Shown here one piece after another: positions 37,190-48,455 of a stretch of DNA of 64,000 nucleotides. The translations under genes and the position numbers were made by a program. Source of the DNA: Apodemus sylvaticus (lineage: Eukaryota > Chordata > Mammalia > Rodentia > Muridae); the NCBI RefSeq assembly GCF_947179515.1, contig NC_067495.1:89215861-89279860 (forward strand), read 5' to 3'. The notes below the pieces were generated by a model. It ran no database searches and was not told the origin of the DNA. It saw only the letters and a program-made list of their open reading frames with translations. Within the stretch, counting starts at the first letter, position 1. Each line of letters opens with the position of its first letter.

Positions 37190-38165
37190 AGGTATCAGCT
37201 AGACTTCTCCATTTTCTTTTTTATACTTATTTATTCTTTAATTTTTTTTTATAGTACAGACTTTATCCCCTCCCAGTCTACCCTCCAACTGTTCCACAAC
37301 CCACACCTCCTCCTCCCTATCTCCAAGAGATGTCCATACCTCCACTCTACTTGACCCCCCCTCCACTCTCTGGGGCCCCAAGTCTCTTGTTGGTTAGGTG
37401 CATCTTCTCTGAGTGAGTCCAGACTAGGCCATTTTCTGTTATATATTTGTTTGGGCCCTCATCAGTTGATATATGCTACCTGGATGGTGGTTCCTTGTCT
37501 GAGAGATCCCAGAGGTCTAGCTTAGTTGAGACTGCTGGTCTTCCCATAGGGTCACCCTTCTCAGCTTCATCCAGCTTTTCCCTAATTCAATCATAGGGGT
37601 CACCAGCTTCTGACAACTGGTTGTGTATACATATCTGCATCTGAATCTTTCAGCTGCTTGTTGGCTCTTTTCAGAGGGCAGTCATGATAGGCCTCTGTTT
37701 GGAAGTAAACCATAGAATCAATAAGACTATAGTGTCAGGCTTTCAGCCCTCCCCCTGAGCTAGATCCTAATTTGGGGCTATCACTGGACCTCCGTTTTCA
37801 TAGGCTATTCTTTATTTTTGTTCCTGCATTTCTTTCAGACAGGAACAATTATGGGTTAGAGTTTTTGACTGTGGGATGGCAACCCCATTCCTCTGCTTGA
37901 TGCTCTGGCTTTCTATTGGAGGTGGACACTACAAATTCCCTCTCCCCACTGTAGGGCATTTCATCTAACATCCCTCCCTTTGAGTCCAGTGACTCTCACC
38001 GCCCATGTCTCTGGTACATTTTTGAAGGTCGCCCTACCTTTAACCTCCTGAGGTTATTGTTTGAATTCTTTCGACTTGCCCTCAGGGCTTCATTCCTACT
38101 ACCCTCCCCAATACCTGATTTTCCCCCCTTCCCCTCCCTGTAACCTACCCTACTAGTAATAAGTT
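37190..38165 (-). mobile_element. Lx-type LINE-1 3' region
   Basis: Read on the minus strand this is about 1 kb of G-rich LINE-1 3' UTR that ends GGAGGGGATAAAGTCTGTACTAT followed by poly(A) (poly-T at 37239-37250 on the plus strand). Landmarks on the plus strand are TCCACAACCCACACCTCCTCC, TCTCTTGTTGGTTAGGTGCAT, CAGCTGCTTGTTGGCTC and CAGACAGGAACAATTATGGGT. No open frame is expected or seen. Confidence 0.75.
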
Positions 38166-38669
38166 ATCCAATCCTATCAAATAATACTGAAAATTAATTT
38201 ATTTTGTTAGAACATCAATTTATAAATTTCTCCAAAGCTGAACATAATATACTAATGCAATAATTATAACATTCCACAGGGTTTGTTACTATAACATGCA
38301 AATAAAAAGACTCATAAGACCATCCCCGATTTGTAAATGAATGCTTACTGTCCTAATTTGTGTATTCTCTATTCAGAGAACCATAGCTAGTATGAGTTCA
38401 TGAAACTGTCAAAGAAAAGAATCACTTGAATAAAAAACTGTCTAGTAACTATGAATGAGATTTTATTAGGAAATAAAATCATATAATTGTAATGATGTGT
38501 CATAGATACAATAAGAACATCCTCACAAGCAAGGGAAAATTTTAAGAATATATATAAAACATATACAAAGGCAGAGTTGGTGTCTGATATAATGAGATTT
38601 CTGGCCTCTAAAACTGTGGGATAAATATATTATCTTTTCTTATTACTTTTTCTTTTTTCTTCTTCTTAT
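38166..38669. other. Unique AT-rich DNA, nothing recognised
   Basis: No supported feature. Confidence 0.45.
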
Positions 38670-38775
38670 TTATTTTTTATTAGATATATTCTTTATTTAC
38701 ATTTCAAATGTTGTCCTCTTTCCTGGGTCTCCCTAAAAATCCTATAGGTCATCTCCTATCCCCCTCTTCCCCAAT
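38670..38775 (-). mobile_element. Very short LINE-1 3' end
   Basis: TTTTTATTAGATATATTCTTTATTTACATTTCAAATGTTGTCC is the reverse complement of the terminal 3' UTR. Only about 100 bp was integrated or retained. Confidence 0.85.
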
Positions 38776-38779
38776 CTAA

Positions 38780-40789
38780 TTATTGTTTTTAAAGTATGGT
38801 GTATATGGTATTTTGATATGGCTATTATAAGAAACTAATACACATAATATTTGGCAGAATATTTATAAAGTAAGACTTTTCAAAGGGAAAATACTGCTAT
38901 TTACTTATTACAAGTTTCTCATATATCATTTAACCCAATGCTTCAAATTCTACCCTATACACTGACAAATAATTAAGTAAGGTATTCTGCATTAATTTTT
39001 GGAGCTGTCAGTTAGTGAGCATCACTGTGTTAGTTGGTCACTTTGCAATCTGTGTAAAGTGCCTAAGGAATTTTGGATATTGACCTAATTTTCATTGACC
39101 AGTCTTAAAAGACCTAATGGCAAAGCCTTTAAATAATTATCATTATGGTAACTGGATCCCAAACAAAGCTGCTACAAGGTGTTCATGCTTGTAACTGAAA
39201 TGCTTTATTGGAGAAAAATTTTGGAGGAAGAAAAGAAGCCAAGCTTCTTGGTCAAATTCATGTCGTTGATTTATATAGTAAAGAGAAGGGATCTAGACAT
39301 AATTTTTAAATTTGTGTTTGGCTGTTATTTCAATACCCTAAGATACTGTGCCTCAAAAAAAAAGCTATACAAGTAAAAGAATCAACTGTGCATTCAAAAG
39401 TCAACAAACATCTCCTGAAAAGACACCCCTGTTTGTAATAAGTTACAAATCATATTCTGTGACCAATAAATACGTTGCTTATTTTCATAGTTCACCCTAC
39501 TAATTTCCAATAAGGGAAGCAGACAGATACTAGAGAGTGACTCCAGACTCTATAGTATTTTCATCTCTCTGGCGGCCCTACAAAGGGAAACAGTGCTTTC
39601 TCATCAAGCAAAACCCAGATTGAAGGGCCCTTCCTCCATAAATCCTTCTCCATTGACTCCAGCCTGTATTGATTTCTTTTTTCTCTAATATCCTATTGAG
39701 ATGATTTTAATGTATTTTATTTCCTTCCATTACTGTGAGCCTTCTATTTATAAAGCTTTGTTAAAGAAACATTGCACATATTATATCATTATTATTCATA
39801 AAATGCTTCTAAGACAGGAATTTTAGTAAATGTCCTGCCTCTGGGTAAAAGTCCAAATTATACCAGATTTCATACTGTGCTACACTCTAGGGGGCATGAG
39901 GGAGTCTAAGTACTATTAATGTTGCCTGAACCTTAGAAACATGAGCTTCTTCTCATCCAGGACTTCTCAGTACCACAGAGGCATTAATTTACATCTTACA
40001 ATTATATACAATTATATCTTAAATAGGTACTGCAAAATAATAATTAAACTGAATATTTGGAAATTGAAAAGAAGAGTGCATCAGAAAAAAATTGCATGGG
40101 AAATCAAAAGATGTGAGTAACACAGTTATATCTTGATATATCAATCTCCGAATATTGCCTTTTTTCCTGTCATATGAAGGTATCTGAAGACATGATAGCT
40201 TGACATTTTTTTAAACAGTCCTTGTATTGTACTAGATTCCAAGAAGTCCAGGAAAATGTTATTTGGAAACAAAAAGTTATTTACCATAATCACTTTAGTT
40301 GGGAAAATATTTTAGGAACATTCTAAATAATTAGCTCAACAGACATTTGACCCATGATAACCATCAAGCAGCCTTATGACGAAAATCAAATATATTTCAG
40401 GCAGAAGTGATGCATGCATCTAAGTGTTTATATACATGCCAAAGTAGTGTTTTTGATAAGTCTTCCTGTCTCTCTTTTGATCTTCTCTGCACAGTATAAT
40501 GAAAGCAGTTTTGCTACACTTCCAAAGAAATTTTACTACAGCTTTCCTGTGCTTTTTAGAAAGCAACTGAACCCTTAAAGTGTCACCAAGTCTTCTGTGA
40601 ATCAGACATTTGATTAAAATTCTAACATCAACTTTCACCCTTATGATTTAAAAATCTTTATTATAAATCTACATTCAGAGACAAATAGTTTTGATAGCTT
40701 CTTGAATGAGCTAATGAACTTACTTCTGTACCTGGTGAACAGGACATTCTTTTGGGCCAGATGAAGGGGATCACTTATCAATTGAGAAA
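38780..40789. other. Unique AT-rich DNA, nothing recognised
   Basis: About 2 kb without supported features. Confidence 0.45.
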
Positions 40790-40797
40790 GAATGGAG

Positions 40798-42045
40798 CAG
40801 TTCCACCCATTTGCCTAAGAATTTTATGAATTCATTGTTTTTAATAGCTGAGTAGTATTCCATTGTGAAAATATGCCTCATTTTCTGTATCCATTCCTCC
40901 ATTGAGGGATATCTGGGTTCTTTCCAGCTGTTGGCTATTATAAATAGGGCTGCTATGAACATAGTGGAGCATGTGTCCTTATTACATGCTGGGGAATCCT
41001 CTGGGTATATGCCCAGGAGTGGTATAGCAGGGTCCTCCAGAAGTGAGGTGCCCAGTTTTCTGAGGAACCACCAGACTGATTTCCAGAGAACTTGTACCAG
41101 CTTGCAGTCCCACCAGCAGTGGAGGAATGTTCCTCTTTCTCCACATCCTCTCCAGCATTTGCTGTCCCATGATTTTTTAATCTTGGCCATTTTGACTGGT
41201 GTGAGGTAGAATCTCAGAGCTGTTTTGATTTGCCTTTCCCTGATGACTAAGAATGTTGGACATTTCTTTAGGTAACCCAATCACAAAGAATACACATTGT
41301 ATGCACTCACTGGTAAGTGGATATTATCCAAGTAGCTTGGAATACCCACGACACAATTTACAGATCAAATGAAGCTCAAGAAGAAGGAAGAACAAAGTAT
41401 GGATACTCTGGTCTTTCTTAGAAGGGGGAAGAAAATACCCACAGCAGCAGATACAGAGACAAAGTGATGTAGAGCAGAGTATGAGGGAAAGACTATCCAG
41501 AGAATGACCGACCTGGGATCCACCCCATATACAGTTACAAAACCTAGACAATATTGTGGATGCCCACAAGTGCTTGCTGGCCAGAGCCGGATATAGCTGT
41601 TACCTGGGAGACTCTGCTAGTGCATGCCACAGAAGGGACCCTCTCAGCCAGACATTGAACTGAGCACAGGGTTTCCAATGTAGGAACTAGAGAAAGAACC
41701 CAAAGAGCTGAAGGGGTTTATAGTGCCATAGGAAGAACAGCAATATGAGCCACCCAGTACTGCTAGAGCTCCCAGGGACAAAACCATCAATCCAAAAGTA
41801 ACCCATGGATCCAGATGTGTAGGCAGCAGAGAATGGCCTTATTGGACATCAAAGGGAGGCCCCTGGTTTTAGGTAGTCTCAATGCTGCAATGTAGTGGAA
41901 TACCAGGACTGGGAAACAGGAGAAGGTTGATTGGGGAACATTGGGAGAGAAGATGGGTTAAGGGATTTTCGAGGAGGGAGGGAAACCAGGAAAGGGGACA
42001 ACATTTGATATGTAAATAAAGAATATATTTAATAATAATAAAAAT
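40798..42045 (+). mobile_element. LINE-1 with 5' inversion
   Basis: 40798 to about 41273 is minus-strand ORF2 end; from about 41274 (GGTAACCCAATCACAAAG) it runs plus-strand through the long-type 3' UTR to GTAAATAAAGAATATATTT and an AAT-rich tail. GAATGGAG flanks it at 40790-40797 and 42046-42053. The minus frame at 40771-41280 is a long surviving piece of ORF2 C-terminus with one intact reading frame over much of its length, so this copy is comparatively young. Confidence 0.9.
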
Positions 42046-42077
42046 GAATGGAGTAAATACTACAAGTGACAAGTCAA

Positions 42078-42118
42078 ACAAAAAAACAAACAAACAAACA
42101 AACAAAAACAAAAGGAAC
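42078..42118 (+). repeat. (CAAA)n simple repeat
   Basis: Repeated AAAC units about 30 bases right of the L1 tail; likely SINE/LINE tail-derived. Confidence 0.85.
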
Positions 42119-42266
42119 AAAAGCAATAATCGAAAAAGGGTAGTCACATAGATATCTTGCAACAAATGGGGAGATAATGAAAAAGCACTACATTGCTTTT
42201 TATGGCTGAATGACATTCACTGAAAATGGTATAATATGAATAACATGTGAAAACAATATGCTGAGT

Positions 42267-42587
42267 TGTCTTAGTTAATTTTCTATTGTAATGATTAGAT
42301 AGCATGACCAAGGAAAGTTATAGAAGAGAGGAAGCATACCATCCAAAAGGCAGGCATGGCATTGGAGCAGTAGCTGAGAACTTACATCTTCACCTACAAG
42401 TACAAGATCAAAAGAACTAACTGAAAATGATCTGTGTGTTTGAAAACACAAAGCCTTCCCCTAGTGACATATTTTCTCCAACCAGGCCATACCTTTGAAA
42501 CCTTCCCACATAGTTCCACTAACTGGGGTTTCAAGTATTTGAATATATTAAAACTTACAGGGTTTTCTCACTGAAACCACCACATGA
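42267..42587 (-). mobile_element. Rodent LTR-like repeat (family uncertain)
   Basis: Begins TGTCTTAGTTAATTTTCTATTG and carries GCATGACCAAGG, a common left end of antisense rodent LTR repeats, and closes with CCAACCAGGCCATACCTTTGAAACC and TTCTCACTGAAACCACCA. It is diverged and the right boundary is unclear. Confidence 0.55.
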
Positions 42588-42964
42588 ATAAATAAGATAG
42601 GCACAGAAGAACACTTACCAAATGACTAGATTTATAGAAAATGCCATTTTTAGTTTCACTTGTGTGAAATGTCCTTAATTGATAAGATGAGATGAGGATG
42701 GAAGTGGAAAATAGGTCAGTTGTTGTTCAAGCCTGGATAAAGGCAGAGTGGGAAGTGCCTGCTGATAGGCATGATATTTCTCTATTGGATAGTGAAAACA
42801 TTCATGTTTGACTTTTTTTGGTAACTACACAAGTCTGTGAATCCTAAAATACATTCAGTAATACAATTAAAAACTCAAAATAGTATGGTTTTTATTTATC
42901 TTTAAATAAAGCTGTCAAAATATTTGAAGATTCCTTAGAGTTAATCATGGAAATAGTAGAAATG
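42588..42964. other. Unique AT-rich DNA, nothing recognised
   Basis: No supported feature. Confidence 0.45.
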
Positions 42965-43085
42965 AAGTTGGACATGGTGTTCTGCAACCTTAATCTCATC
43001 AATCAGGAGGCTGAGGCAGGAGGATACTGCTTAGACAATACAACTATATCTTCTCTTATAAATAAATATCAAACAAAGACAAAAA
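42965..43085 (+). mobile_element. Degraded B1-like SINE
   Basis: GTTGGACATGGTGTTCTGCAACCTTAATCTCA, CAGGAGGCTGAGGCAGGAGGATACTGC and an AAATATCAAACAAAGAC tail, lying head to tail with the next B1. Confidence 0.6.
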
Positions 43086-43093
43086 TTCAAGGG

Positions 43094-43235
43094 TTAGTGA
43101 TTGTGGTATATGCCTTTAATCCCAGACCCCAGGAGGCAGTCTGGTGAATCTCTATGAGTTTGAGGCCAGTCTGGTCTATGTAGAAAGTTCTAGACTATCC
43201 AGGTATGAGATCCTAGATCAGACTCCAAGAAACAA
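43094..43235 (+). mobile_element. B1 SINE, diverged
   Basis: GGTATATGCCTTTAATCCCAGACCCCAGGAGGCAG, GAGTTTGAGGCCAGTCTGGTCTATGTAG and a decayed 3' half. Confidence 0.8.
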
Positions 43236-43719
43236 GGAGGGTCACAGTATGCTAGGAACTTGAAGAGATTTCAACTAGCCAAGGCAGAATAAAAGTTTAC
43301 TTACTCTGGGGAAAAGCTCTTAGGCAGACAGCTACTGGCAAATTCACAGGCAAACACAGCACTCAGAGGCCACATTTAGGTGTGCCTAGATACATGTGTA
43401 GATTGGAACACAGGGTATATAGAGATAACCACACAGGTCTATAATGAACACACTCAAGTAGGCCAGTGAAGGCAGAAGCAAAAGACAAAGACCTACAATC
43501 TCAAGTACATATTTACACTGCATCACCTAAAAGTGGCAATCTGCCAAACCCAGTTATGCAAAAGATTAGATCACAATTTACTTTAGGGTTTCCAAGACAT
43601 CCAATGTCAGCAATTTTGTGCTGATGCATGGCCCCCTTTGAAAGTGTCAGCCATGTTTTAATTGACTTATTCCAAACAAATGTCTGTGTAAGTGAATCTG
43701 CAATCACATGAAAGATGAT
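43236..43719. other. Unassigned DNA, possibly old LTR sequence
   Basis: No clear match. On the minus strand 43270-43330 reads like an LTR transcript end (AAACTTTTATTCTGCCTTGG), but I cannot place it in a family. Confidence 0.3.
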
Positions 43720-44031
43720 GGGCCTCTGAGCATGGATGTGGGGGATTTTCTGATTAATTAACTTGTGGTGGCAAGAATCATCTTGATTGTGGGTAGGATG
43801 GTTCTCTCTGCAGGTCATCCTGGACTGTATACAATGGAGAGAATGAGTTGAACATTAGGAATCACCAATTGTTCTTAGACTGTGTTGTGATCAGCTGCTT
43901 CATGGTCCTGCTACTTTGACTCCCACATTGTCATAGTTTATACTTTGGACTGAGGGCTAGAATAAATCCTTTATTGCTTAAATTGGTTTTGTCAGTTTAT
44001 TTTAATGACATCACTAAGAAAATAAACTAAG
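43720..44031 (+). mobile_element. MaLR/ORR1-like LTR, 3' part
   Basis: GATTTTCTGATTAATTAAC, ATCTTGATTGTGGGTAGGATGG, CCTGGACTGTATACAATGGAG and GAGGGCTAGAATAAATCCTTTATTGC (poly(A) signal AATAAA), ending CATCACTAAGAAAATAAACTAA. The order fits the 3' half of an ORR1-type LTR. Confidence 0.6.
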
Positions 44032-44074
44032 GTTGTGGGTCTTAAATGACATAGTACTTGGAAACTACTTTGAA

Positions 44075-44122
44075 AATTTCTATTCAAATGTAAACAGATT
44101 TTTCTATTCAAATGTAAACAGT
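44075..44122 (+). repeat. Tandem duplication of a 24-bp unit
   Basis: TTTCTATTCAAATGTAAACAG occurs twice in direct succession. Confidence 0.85.
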
Positions 44123-44434
44123 TGAAATCATAACTGCTTAATTATTGTTATAAGGAAGGTAGTTAAAGTCCAGTATTTGATACCTATATGTTGACTGCAG
44201 TCCCATAGGTATCCTTCATAGCAACAAAAAGAATTAAGTTTAGTTGAATAATAATATTTAAAACTATCTCTAATTAATACTGGGTAATGTAGAACTATTC
44301 TACACTGGCTGATATTTAGACCAATGAGTTTTTCTGTGAATCTGTGAGCAGTGTGTTTTAGTCAAACACATATCCTATAAGTAGGTAATGTTTTTTAAAA
44401 AATCTATAGATGATAATTCACAAAAAAAATTAAT

Positions 44435-44584
44435 GGGCAGTGGTGGGGTACGCCTTTAATCCCAGCACTCTGGGAGGCAGAGGTAGGCAGATTTCTGAGT
44501 TCAAGGCCAGCCTGGTCTAGAGAGTGAGTTCCAGGACAGCCCAGGCTATACAGAGAAACCCTGTCTTGAAAAACCAAAAAAAAG
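44435..44584 (+). mobile_element. B1 SINE
   Basis: Near-complete mouse-type B1: GGGCAGTGGTGGGGTACGCC, ATTTCTGAGTTCAAGGCC and GAGTTCCAGGACAGCCC blocks, A-rich tail from about 44565. Confidence 0.93.
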
Positions 44585-44589
44585 AATAT

Positions 44590-45150
44590 TTAAATGAATT
44601 TTTTGTAATAATGACAATAAGGAAGCAGCTAAGAAAGAAAAGGAAGGAAATATCTTCCTTTATAGATCTGTGCTAAGAATCTTGAGGTAGAGAGAAAGAA
44701 ACAAACATCTGTATTGGTGAATTTTTTTGTCTTAAATCTAAAGGACAGCCGAAGAGCAATCTGTTGTTTGTATAGAAAAAAAATGTTGGTAAAAGAGGAA
44801 GAAAGTACACTTGGGGGAACATCTGCTCTAAGAAACACTTGAAAAGTAAGTGCGGGGAAACATTTGCACAACATACAAGCAGATACTGCGTTGCAGAAAA
44901 AAGAGGCATAAATATATCTAACATAAGGAGATTTAAGTCAAAATATAACAAAGTGAATATTTTCTTCTTCAGATGTAATTAGCAAGTATATTTTAATGCT
45001 AAGCTGCAAAGGTTACTGCCACTAAATCACTGATCAAAAAACATTATCTCCAGCTTAGTGTAAGTTAATTTCCTGATTTGATGGTGTTATTAACTGATTT
45101 ATGGAGACACAGTCAATATCTAAAACACACATACTAATATATATGTATAA
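44590..45150. other. Unique AT-rich DNA, nothing recognised
   Basis: No supported feature. Two overlapping minus frames (80-92 codons) have no motif. Confidence 0.45.
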
Positions 45151-45701
45151 TGCCATATGTTGCAGTTTCAATATAAAAATGTTCCCCATAGATTTAAACA
45201 TCTGAACATTTGTTTTCCCAGTTGATGGTGTTGTATGAGAGAGATTACAGAACCTTCAAAAGGTGAGGCAATGCTGAGGAAGTGGGTCATTGGTTGAAGA
45301 ATAGGGGTGATTGGTGGCTTTGAAATTTTACACACTGGCCCCACTTCTTGTTCTTAAGCTCTGTTTCTTGTATAGATGACATGGGATCACCCAAATTCCT
45401 AATCCTATCATCATGTTTTCTCTGCCTGTAGGCATGTTTCACCTTCCATTGTAGACCTTGTCTTATTTTGCTGTCTACAGCTATTTGAAACACTATGACC
45501 AAAGGCAACTTGGAGAGGAAACATACATTATTGGTTTACACATCCCACTACAGTTCAGAGTTGAGGAAAATCACAGAAGAAACTCAATCAGAATCTGAGA
45601 CAGGGACCATGGAAGAGAGCAGCTTACTGTTCAGCTAAGTATCTTTCACCTTCCCCGACTACCTGTTCCAGCATGAGACAGTCCACAGTTGCTTGGTCCT
45701 T

Positions 45702-46909
45702 TTTTTTTTTTTTTTTGACTTGGGAAGGAAAGGTTTATTTTGCTTATGTGTCCTAGTCATAGCCTATCAAATATAAACTATATCTTTATCATATTCATCA
45801 CCTACTCTGCTATCTAACTCCCATCTCACCATCTCCTTCTCAACTCCAAGTCCTCTCTCTCTTTTTTTTATTCGATATATTTTTTATTTACATTTCAAAT
45901 GATTTCCCCTTTTCTAGCCCCCCACTCCCCGAAAGTCCCATAAGCCCCCTTTTCTCCCCCTGTCCTCCCACCCACCCCTTCCCACTTCCCCATTCTGGTT
46001 TTGCCCTATACTTCTTCACTGAGTCTTTCTAGAACAAGGGGCCACTCCTCCTTTCTTCTTGTACCTCATTTGATGTATGGATTATGTTTGGGGTATTCCA
46101 GTTTTCTAGGTTAATATCCACTTATTGGTGAGTGCATACCATGAGTCACCTTTTGAGTCTGGGTTACCTCACTTAGTATGATGTTTTCTAGCTCCATCCA
46201 TTTGCCTAAGAATTTCATGAATTCATTGTTTCTAATGGCTGAATAGTACTCCATTGTGTAGATATACCACATTTTTTGCATCCACTCTTCTGTTGAGGGA
46301 TATCTGGGTTCTTCCCAGCATCTGGCAATTATAAATAGGACTGCTATGAACATAGTAGAGCATGTATCCTTATTACATGGTGGGGAATCCTCTGGGTATA
46401 TGCCCAGGAGTGGTATAGCAGGATGGGACCTCATAAAATTACAAAGTTTCTGTATGGCAAAGGACACCATCAAAAGGACAAATCGGCAACCAACAAATTG
46501 GGAAAAGATCTTCACCAATCCTACATCAGATAGAGGGCTAATATCCAATATATATAAAGAACTTAAGAAGTTAGACTCCAGAAAACCAAACAACCCTATT
46601 AAAAAATGGGGTACAGAGTTAAACAGGGAATTCTCACCTGAAGAACTTCGGATGGCAGAGAAGCATCTTAAAAAATGCTCAACTTCATTAGTCATTAGGG
46701 AAATGCAAATCAAAACAACCCTGAGATTTCACCTTACACCAGTCAGAATGGCTAAGATTAAAAATTCAGGAGACAGCAGGTGTTGGAGAGGATGTAGAGA
46801 AAGAGGAACACTCCTCCACTGCTGGTGGGGTTGCAAATTGGTACAACCACTCTGGAAATCAGTCTGGCGGTTCCTCAAAAAACTGGGCACCTCACTTCCA
46901 GAAGATCCT
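45702..46909 (-). mobile_element. Inner element: L1 with 5' inversion and 3' transduction
   Basis: On the minus strand the order is: 5' segment inverted (46424-46909, plus-strand ORF2), ORF2 end and short-type 3' UTR (46423 to 45870), a first A tail (45869-45862), 145 bp of non-L1 sequence (45861-45717), a second poly(A) (T run 45700-45716) and the TSD. The perfect 11-bp TSD GCTTGGTCCTT lies at 45691-45701 and 46910-46920. The inversion breakpoint is exact: the plus segment ends GAAGATCCTGC and the minus segment begins at the same ORF2 site. Frames of 200 and 196 codons on the two strands are the two halves of one ORF2 C-terminus. Confidence 0.95.
45717..45861 (-). other. Candidate L1 3'-transduced segment
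   Basis: Lies between the L1's own short A tail and the terminal poly(A). Read on the minus strand it carries AATAAA about 20 bases before the poly(A). That is what is expected when transcription reads through the L1 signal to a downstream genomic signal. It has no L1 similarity by eye and should mark the progenitor locus. Confidence 0.75.
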
Positions 46910-47214
46910 GCTTGGTCCTTCATAATCAATCAATAAAAGAAAACGCCCCATAAACATTCCAACAGGACAATCTGATGAAGTCAGTTCCTCAGTCGAGGTT
47001 TCTTTGTCCCAGATATTTCTAGATTTGTGTTAAGTACACAAAAACTAACCAGCACAGACTCTTTCCCTTTTAACGGCAAAGCAAAATGAACACTTTATTG
47101 TATAAGGTTTTTTTTTTTTTTTGTTAAAGCAATGGAAAGAAAACTGATACACCATAGAAATTAAAACAAATTTTAGGTTTCTCACATATCAACCAAACAT
47201 ATATGTACAAACAC

Positions 47215-47262
47215 CACACACACACACACACAAACACAAAAACATACACATACAAACACACA
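47215..47262 (+). repeat. CA-rich microsatellite
   Basis: (CA)n followed by CAAACACAAAAACATACACA-type interruptions. Confidence 0.9.
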
Positions 47263-47369
47263 TAGCAACAATGTGTGGGATAAGTCATGAATTTCAAGGG
47301 AACAGTCAGTGGTATAGAAGAGAAATTGGAGAAAGGAAAGAGAAAAGAAAAATGCTGCAGTCATTAACT

Positions 47370-47400
47370 CAAAAAAAAAGAAAAGAAAAGAAAAGAAAAA
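47370..47400 (+). repeat. (GAAAA)n simple repeat
   Basis: Four to five GAAAA units. The following 47400-47620 shows nothing recognisable. Confidence 0.9.
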
Positions 47401-47625
47401 GGCCTTTCAAAAATAAAGTAAAATGCTAGAAATAAGACAAAACAGAGCAGGTGCTCTGCAAATCTCATTGGTTCTAAAACAACAAACAATAAAACAAAAC
47501 ATTTGAGCAGTCAGTCATAAATAATCATTTTGTGAAAAACATCTGAGTTTGTCTCTGAGATGTCTAAAACAAAATCTATAAACTGCATCTTGGAAATTTG
47601 TTTTTATGTCTGTGTATGAGAGACT

Positions 47626-47629
47626 GTGT

Positions 47630-47679
<50 letters not shown>

Positions 47680-47850
47680 TGTGTATGTCATGTGAGTGTT
47701 TACAGGCTCCAGCAGGTCATTGGAAGGCATTGATTATGCTAGGGTTGAAAGCACAGGGCCTTGTGTCTGTCTTGGGTGCTGGGAACTGAACTCAGATGAT
47801 CTAGAAGAGATAAGAGTTCTTCTTACCACCTAGTTATCTTTATCCTCTGA
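47626..47850 (-). mobile_element. B3-type SINE with (TG)n tail
   Basis: Minus-strand B3 with GGTGCTGGGAACTGAACTCAGATGATCTAGAAGAGATAAGAGTTCTTCTTACCACC as its tRNA-like half at the right and a 47632-47678 (TG)n run in the position of its 3' end at the left. Confidence 0.75.
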
Positions 47851-47884
47851 AATTTCATTTTGAAGCTCAGATTTCAAATACTTT

Positions 47885-48035
47885 TTGGAGTTTGCATAGT
47901 AGCACATGCTTGGAATGGCAGTTCTCAGGAAGTGATGAGAGAAGATTATGTTCAAAGCCAACCATGTTATATAGTAAGTTAGAGAATAGTCAGGGCTATA
48001 TGAAATTGTCATTATAAAAATTGAATAAATAAGCA
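47885..48035 (+). mobile_element. Degraded B1-like SINE
   Basis: AGTAGCACATGCTTGGAATGGCAG, GTTCAAAGCCAACCATGTTATATAG and TCAGGGCTATATGAAATTGTC keep the B1 order with many changes; AATAAATAAG tail. Confidence 0.6.
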
Positions 48036-48434
48036 AATACACTTTAAGATAAAAATGCCTGAAGTCCATTGTTTTGGATCCTCCTTAATTGTGGTGGACG
48101 AATCTTATACTACTGATGATATGATTTTTCAAGTATATTTTTCAATGATTTTCATTTTTTGCTGAATAAATTTCAAATGAGTGAGTGGGCTTCTAAGAGT
48201 AACTATGGTTTATTCCTAGCTACCTTTTCATTATTGTCTTCCTACTTCAATATTTCATTATTTTCAAATAAAACTATTCTTCCTTACTGCTGATCTTTGA
48301 TAATCTTATTTTTTATACAGAAGCATCTTTTTTTCTATCTGCCTGATAATTGTTATACACAGAGAGATATCAGACTTAAGTTGTGCCCATCTGATATTTT
48401 CTTCATTTGTTCTCCTTAGGATATCCTAAAACTT
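48036..48434. other. Unique AT-rich DNA, nothing recognised
   Basis: Target region of the half-LINE insertion; no other feature. Confidence 0.5.
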
Positions 48435-48455
48435 AAGAGCACATGATATTGATTG

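Larger units (their letters stand above)
45459..47056 (-). mobile_element. Middle element of nest: rodent LTR-like repeat
   Basis: Inserted into the outer LTR on the opposite strand. Its plus-strand edges read TGTCTTATTTTGC...CACTATGACCAAAGGCAACTTGGAGAGG at the left and GTGTTAAGTACACAAAAACTAACCAGCACA at the right, so it is TG...CA bounded. Flanks GACCT (45454-45458) and GACTC (47057-47061) are a 4/5 match to a 5-bp TSD. It was itself split by the L1 at 45702-46909. Family name uncertain (ORR1/RMER-like). Confidence 0.75.
45158..47151 (+). mobile_element. Outer element of nest: MT-like MaLR LTR
   Basis: The LTR starts TGTTGCAGTTTCAATATAAAAATGTTCCCC and continues to about 45458 (TTCACCTTCCATTGTAGACCT). 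It resumes at about 47057 (CTTTATTGTATAAGG, then GTTAAAGCAATGGAAAGAAAACTGATACA). A perfect 5-bp TSD CCATA flanks it at 45153-45157 and 47152-47156, proving that the two halves are one LTR split by later insertions. Confidence 0.85.

Noticed and set aside
46111..46936. Opposite-strand frames of about 200 codons
   Set aside because: Both are L1 ORF2 C-terminal remnants on the two sides of a 5' inversion, ending in TSD and host sequence; not functional genes.
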